Below, one piece after another: positions 59,154 through 64,000 of a stretch of 64,000 nucleotides of DNA; within the stretch, counting starts at the first letter, position 1, and every line of letters begins with the position of its first letter. The translations under genes were made by a program, and so were the position numbers. The DNA lies in the NCBI GenBank assembly GCA_017506865.1, contig JAFCMP010000059.1, positions 305,349-369,348 on the forward strand, read 5' to 3'. The stretch is from Tribonema minus (lineage: Eukaryota > Sar > Xanthophyceae > Tribonematales > Tribonemataceae). The notes below the pieces were generated by a model. The model saw only the letters and a program-made list of their open reading frames with translations. It ran no database searches and was not told where the DNA came from.

Positions 59154-61569
59154 GTGTATCAAGCCCTCCACTGCCACTCCACTACCGGGTGCATCATATA
59201 CCGAAGAGCCGCAAGCTGTTGAGATGTTGGCGGCACTTAGCAGTGGTACAGGATCTGCGGGTGCAGCGCCTGCACCTGCGGCGGGCAGTGGATGAGCAGT
59301 GCTGCCTGTGCTGTGGCAGGTGTGGTATTTGAGCATGATTTAGACTTTGCGTGCAATATTCGAGCCTCTCGCAATGAGGAGCAGAGGCTGCCCAAAACAG
59401 TGGCTACAGGCAGCGCAGGTGCCAACGGCAATGCAGCACCAGCTTTGATCGACAGCACAGTGCTGGGGCGTAGTCCTGGTATACCAGCAGCTCAAGGTCA
59501 ATGTTGTAGCTATTCTTTTGTACAGACAGCCGCATTGGCACCAATCAAGATCTGAGCAGTGTCGCAGCACTGATGTGTGGGTCCAGCAGTCAGGCGCCGC
59601 AAGCACCAGCTGATTGCGGTGCAGGGCAGCGCTCAGTCGCGACTGCTGTGGAGGACAGCATACAATCGCTAGCTGTGACGCCACGTGAGGACTTCCACAT
59701 TTATTGACGGCAAGTGTTCATGACGGTGCGCTGTCATGAAGGCGTGGACATCACGTGACTGATGTCACATCTGAAATTTTGCCGTTGAGACATATGGAGG
59801 ACTGAGCGCGCTTTGCTGGCTCCTGCATGACCGGTGGGCATATATACTCATGGTGGGCGTGGAGAAGCTCGAGACATGCTATTCAACTTGGCAGTACTTC
59901 TGGCCACAAGTGCAGCAACATGCCACAATACTTCATTGTTTTCAAGCTGTGGTTACTGCACATTGTACTGCAGCAAAGCTGAAGCAGGCATGCGGGCAGC
60001 GTTACAACTAGGGCCAAGTTCTGTTAAGCTATTGCGCCGCCAGCGACAGCTCGAAATAAAATTATGTGTGTTCCGAGGCTAGGGTATCCCTTGATGTATG
60101 GGTGTCTTCCTATCGCCGAAATGTCGTTTGAGGTTTGCGCTGTTGGCCTTACACTGGGCTGACCCTAACTCCAGTCAAAATCTGGCCCATCGCTTCATAG
60201 CAAATGGTTTACATAAGGGTCAACCAGTATGCTGCTGCCAGTTCAAGCAGCGGCCTCATCTGGTGCCTGTTACAGTGCCTCAGACATCTGCAATGGTGTT
60301 CTGCAAGGTAATCTGAGTTTGGCAGGTCAAGCACCTTGAGTCACTGATGCAAAATTCTTCCTCAAGAGAGTATGCACGCACGGCCTGAGACACGGTGGTA
60401 TACCATACGTTTTCAACGTGTATACGGCCCTTGTAGTGCAAATGAACTTGAGCTCAGAAGAGCTTAAATAGCATTTTTGCGTAGGTTACAATGCATGACA
60501 TATGCTGCCAGCGGCTCAGTGATATATCACTGACAAATTGTGACAAAACTGAGCATCACCAAGTATGCTGGATAATTGGCTTACACCAGGCAGCGAGAAG
60601 GCCAGTTCTTGCTGTGCCATACAACTTGCTCATTCCTGAGTTGTGTGTGTCCATGGAGGTGCATTGGCGCTTGTACAACAATCGTCGTACAGGCGCTAAT
60701 ATGCCCGGATGCACTCTGTCAATTGGAACATGCCACTGGATGCACTCTGTCAGTTGGAACATGCCACGACTGCGTTGTGAGCTTTGGTCGGCATTCTGTC
60801 ATGCTATGCTGTCCACGCAAGGCATCATTGCACACACGCTTTGCAGCAATGGTGAATTCTCAAACACATGCGCTCATACACTCACCGATCACATTCTCAT
60901 TAACTGTTGCAATCCCAGGAGTCACTTTGACACCACAGGCACAAAATGCAATTTGCCCAAAAATGTTGATTTGTGAATATGTGCCAAACTCAACAACTGT
61001 CATAGTTGCAGCAGTTGGTGCAGTCAATGCCTTCCCCTCAACTGGCTCAGTCGTAAGAAAGCACAGATGTAAAGGATGACAGCAGTGGTAGACAGCTTGC
61101 ATCAGTGCAAGCCAGGCAACAAATGTCGCTGAGGTGGCGTTTGCTTGAGCCCAGTCATGCACGCAGCGCAACATCTGCTGTGGTTGCTCGAGGCAGAACA
61201 CGCAGCCACTGGAACACACACTACATGTGTCATCGCAGTAGTCGCTGCGCCATTGCTTGCTGGCACCGCAATTGGCTGCTGCAACGTTTGTTCTTGTGTC
61301 TCTACAACTGCAATCACATATTGAGAGCCTGGGGGCTATATTACTGGTGTCAACACTGTCAGAAATATGCCGGCCTGATAAAAGGGCTGCAGTGAAGCGA
61401 AGTACAGCTGAATGGAAACCCACTCTGAGGTGACATGTAAGTGCTTGGAGGTGGACGACGTAACGTCTGATCAATGGGACCACTGCGTGTTGACGGGCTC
61501 GCCAATGCTGCAAGTGCTCCAAGCTGTAAAACACATAACCTGCAAGCTTGAAATAATTCCCTCCTACGC
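59154..61569. other. No recognised gene; short tandem duplications
   Basis: The first part is probably 3' untranslated sequence of the exonuclease gene. A tandem duplication of about 30 bp (units around GCACTCTGTCA) lies at 60713-60773. Open frames on both strands, including a 244-codon minus-strand frame at 60860-61594, are Cys/His-rich without a recognisable domain and are not called. Confidence 0.5.
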
Positions 61570-62739
61570 TCAACATCGCAGGTCCAACAGGCATTGTACC
61601 TCCCGTGGGTGCTGGAACAGTATGCTGCCTGAGGGTTCGCTGGCGGATGGCAGGATTGCATCAGCCTGAGGGTTTTGGGTTGCTACGACAGTGGGCGCAG
61701 AGGTGGGGGGCGGGGTCGCGGGTTGAGGCTTCGGCACGCATTTGGTATACTCGAGTCCGAGCGCAGAGAGTTTGTTCTTTCTGCTGAACAATGAGGAACT
61801 GGCAGGCGACACAGCGTACTTCTCTAGTCCGTTAAACCAGCTGTAGTATGCCACGCGCGGGTGCGCCTCCAGCATAGGCACCACCTGCTGCATGAAGTCC
61901 ATCATCATGGTGGCGTTGCCCGCGAGCTTAGCCGCCGCGCAACCTACCTCGGATATGATGACTCGCGTATCATTGAAGGTCGCGGAGACCAAGTCGATGC
62001 GATCTTTGACGGTGGCTATGTTGCAGTCATAAGAGTGCATGTTGATGTAGTGGACGCCTGCGTTGGTGGTGTTGTACAGCTGGTCCGCCTCCGCAAAGAA
62101 CTGCTGCAGCCACACAATGCCCGACAGCAGCGCCGCCGGGTACCCCTTTTTTGTTGGTGAGGGGCTGGCTAGCTTGAAGTCCAGCTCCTTTGCCCTGTCC
62201 AGGACACCCCCCCAGACAGACGCCGCAACCTGCGGCGTCATGTTGGCCTGCATTTGGCCGTTGGGCTCATTAAACCCTAGCAGAATGCTGCCAGGGCCTC
62301 CAGGGGTTGGTGGCGGCTGAATGGCCTGCAGCCAATGCGTCGCCCCATATCGCGACCACACCATGGGCATGAAGGCCAGGCGACTGAACGCCGTGGCGTT
62401 CTGGGAGGTGACGTTCCAGTTATTGTACCAGCGCACACCAGTGGCCAATAGGCTCCCCTCGCGTGCAAAGTAGTCGCCGCTTGATCGTGGGTCAATGGAT
62501 ACGCCGCGCTTCTTCGATTTTGTGCAATTTGCCGCTAGGGTCCGACTCTCACCGCGGTGGCTTTCTTGGGTGGGGGGTAGACCATCAAACATGCCGGGTG
62601 GTAGGCGGACACGCAGAGTTGAATCTGATGCCAGTCTTGACTGCGCCATAGCGCATGGTGCGGCATGTGCCTGTTGGCAGCTTATGCCATGCGCCGCAAT
62701 GACTGTTGCATTGCACTCAAATGGCAGCGTCGCGGCCAT
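61570..62739 (-). CDS. Asl1/GH128-like glycoside hydrolase (probable beta-1,3-glucanase fold), 389 aa
   Basis: The catalytic domain starts near residue 77 (KKRGVSIDP) and continues with YNNWNVTS, FMPMVWSRYG, LGFNEPNGQMQANMTP, HSYDCN, VIISEVGCAAAKLA and VAYYSWFNGLEKYAV. This order is typical of the Asl1-like glycosyl hydrolase catalytic core, classed near family GH128, which cleaves beta-1,3-glucans. Glu158 (in GFNEP) and Glu264 (in ISEVG) are the expected acid/base and nucleophile. The C-terminal 60 residues are Pro/Ala/Thr-rich. Several Asn-X-Thr sites suggest secretion. The first 76 residues contain Cys but no convincing signal peptide, so the true start may be in an upstream exon; TGGGTCAG just before the ATG could be an acceptor. 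The domain call is firm, the N-terminus is not. Confidence 0.88.
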   Translation of the reverse strand: MAATLPFECNATVIAAHGISCQQAHAAPCAMAQSRLASDSTLRVRLPPGMFDGLPPTQESHRGESRTLAANCTKSKKRGVSIDPRSSGDYFAREGSLLATGVRWYNNWNVTSQNATAFSRLAFMPMVWSRYGATHWLQAIQPPPTPGGPGSILLGFNEPNGQMQANMTPQVAASVWGGVLDRAKELDFKLASPSPTKKGYPAALLSGIVWLQQFFAEADQLYNTTNAGVHYINMHSYDCNIATVKDRIDLVSATFNDTRVIISEVGCAAAKLAGNATMMMDFMQQVVPMLEAHPRVAYYSWFNGLEKYAVSPASSSLFSRKNKLSALGLEYTKCVPKPQPATPPPTSAPTVVATQNPQADAILPSASEPSGSILFQHPREVQCLLDLRC

Positions 62740-64000
62740 CGCCTGACCCAGTGGATTCCTGCTGTTGCATGTGGTACACCTGTGGTCACCGCGACCGGCA
62801 AGGATCAGGAAAGCAGAGGCACTGAGGCTGTTGAGACATGCAGCGATCGCAACAGAAAGTGAGTACCGCGCGCAAAGCCAAAAACGCCGGCCGTTGGTAC
62901 CTGCTCAGAACACAAGCTTTGTCGCGCTCGCACCAGAATTTGGTTGACATGTGAACTGAACCATTCGATTGTGCTCAAATTGGTATAATAAAAAAGCAGA
63001 CATCATGATGACACACCGGTGACGTTGGATTTTAAAGTTGCCATGATGGCCTCCGGGTGTGAAAAATATTGTTGAAGTCACTATCAGACTGAGTATTACC
63101 TAATGAGCTTGCCAATCAAGCAGCAATTGTGGTTTTAAAGTAGTACACAATCTTACTGTGACTTTTAGCATGGCATTGAGTTGCGATTATCATGAGTCAT
63201 GATCTTGTTGTAATATGATTACTAATATCCATCACTTGTTAATGGAAGGACAGGAACTTTGAAATTTAAAAGTTTACTTGATAAAAGGGCGCACTGTCCT
63301 CAGCAGAAAGTTGATGCACCTGACATTAAACACTTCTGGCGAGCGCTTACATGCCTGCATCAAATTGAATGCTCATACTATCACAAGAGACTCTCGGAGT
63401 CTCTCATGCCGGCATGCCAGCGGCGCACATGGTCATGATGACGACGCGGGCGTCGCTGTGTGTTTCTGTGCGCGCTTCCGCTGGCGGCCTGAGATGTACC
63501 AGAAGAGGTCGCACGAAGTGCAACGCGCCCCTCCGGCTCCATGATGTGTGAGTGGTGCACGGGGTAACCTAGCTGCACATCAAGCAGCGCGCGCCACGAT
63601 GAAAGCTGCAGTCGCGGGTGACGCCCAGCACTCCACACACCCGCCGCGGTTGTGTTACGCGTATATACTTATCGTATAATATAACATGCAATCCAATCGA
63701 AGCTTAAGGCGGCTGAGCATAGCATGCAGCTGCGCTGATGCTCAGTAAGCAGGTAGTACTGTATCAGATTCTATGAGTTCAACATGAAGTATACCAAACA
63801 AAACCGGTTCTCTCAGCGTAAAGACAGAAACTTCAGACTTACTATTGAGTAGAGATTGATGTCATCTGCGATACAAAGGACCTAAAAGTATACCGTAAAC
63901 TAGCAACTTGAATTTATGCATTGATGTCCGTCAGACGCTGTGGCAAAGTGTTAGCTCGACAACCTCGACTGCCAGTGTCAGTCTGGCAGACATTTATGTT
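62740..64000. other. No recognised gene; upstream region of the hydrolase
   Basis: Nothing coding is recognised. The region should contain the promoter of the minus-strand hydrolase gene and possibly a first exon with a signal peptide. An AT-rich tract lies at 62975-63300. Confidence 0.45.

Noticed and set aside
61430..61583. Plus-strand segment (QWDHCVLTGSPMLQVLQ) resembling the C-terminal domain of ubiquitin-activating enzyme E1
   Set aside because: The similarity rests on a few residues. No other E1 exon (such as the adenylation or catalytic Cys region) lies upstream, and it overlaps the hydrolase 3' end.
60860..61594. 244-codon minus-strand frame downstream of the hydrolase
   Set aside because: No domain, odd Cys/His-rich composition, and it overlaps the end of the hydrolase gene in another frame. 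Most likely chance.

Overview
The window looks like nuclear DNA of a unicellular green alga (Chlorophyta). Two host genes are split into many short exons with clean GT-AG introns, base composition is moderate, and the mobile elements are typical eukaryotic ones: non-LTR retrotransposons with a C-terminal restriction-like endonuclease, and hAT DNA transposons. There are no rRNA genes, operons or CRISPR arrays. The species cannot be named from the sequence alone.

Layout. Positions 1-975 hold the 5'-truncated end of a retrotransposon called LINE1 here; it runs off the left edge. From 976 to about 12,400 I recognise no gene. That stretch holds a large imperfect inverted repeat (9459-10700), a short insertion of a second retrotransposon family, LINE2, with a 13-bp target duplication (11371-11684), and a few exon-like segments. 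At 12,550-23,975 lies a complete plus-strand gene for the tRNA-modification GTPase MnmE (GTPBP3/MSS1 type). I reconstructed it as 13 exons and 475 residues. Its introns contain a GT microsatellite, a 235-bp hAT-type MITE and a LINE2 fragment just before the last exon.

From 24 to 27.3 kb there is only one weak hypothetical ORF. At 27,413-36,352 the minus strand carries an uninterrupted 2,979-codon LINE1 ORF with an OTU-like protease, reverse transcriptase, zinc motif and restriction-like endonuclease. A tRNA-Ala-like sequence with a T-run lies immediately upstream of it. A decayed LINE1 copy follows in the same orientation (37,129-39,250). Next is a hAT-type element (39,728-44,245, 8-bp duplication CTGCAAAC) into which a LINE2 copy inserted (40,876-44,164, 10-bp duplication ATTGAGTACT).

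At 45,934-59,153 lies a plus-strand gene for a mut-7/EXD3-like DEDDy 3'-5' exonuclease, reconstructed as seven exons. Its introns hold a 0.54-kb inverted-repeat element, an array of palindromes bounded by inverted repeats, and a 5.36-kb nest of two hAT elements. In that nest one hAT copy inserted in reverse into the 3' end of another; both 8-bp target duplications (ATATTACC and GTTATACG) are still perfect. The window closes with a minus-strand Asl1/GH128-like glycoside hydrolase gene (61,570-62,739).

MnmE modifies wobble uridines of organellar tRNAs. Mut-7-type exonucleases act on RNA, and in nematodes mut-7 itself is needed for transposon silencing. The hydrolase probably acts on beta-1,3-glucan. 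They do not form a pathway. The main story of the window is repeated, datable transposon insertion around and inside host genes.
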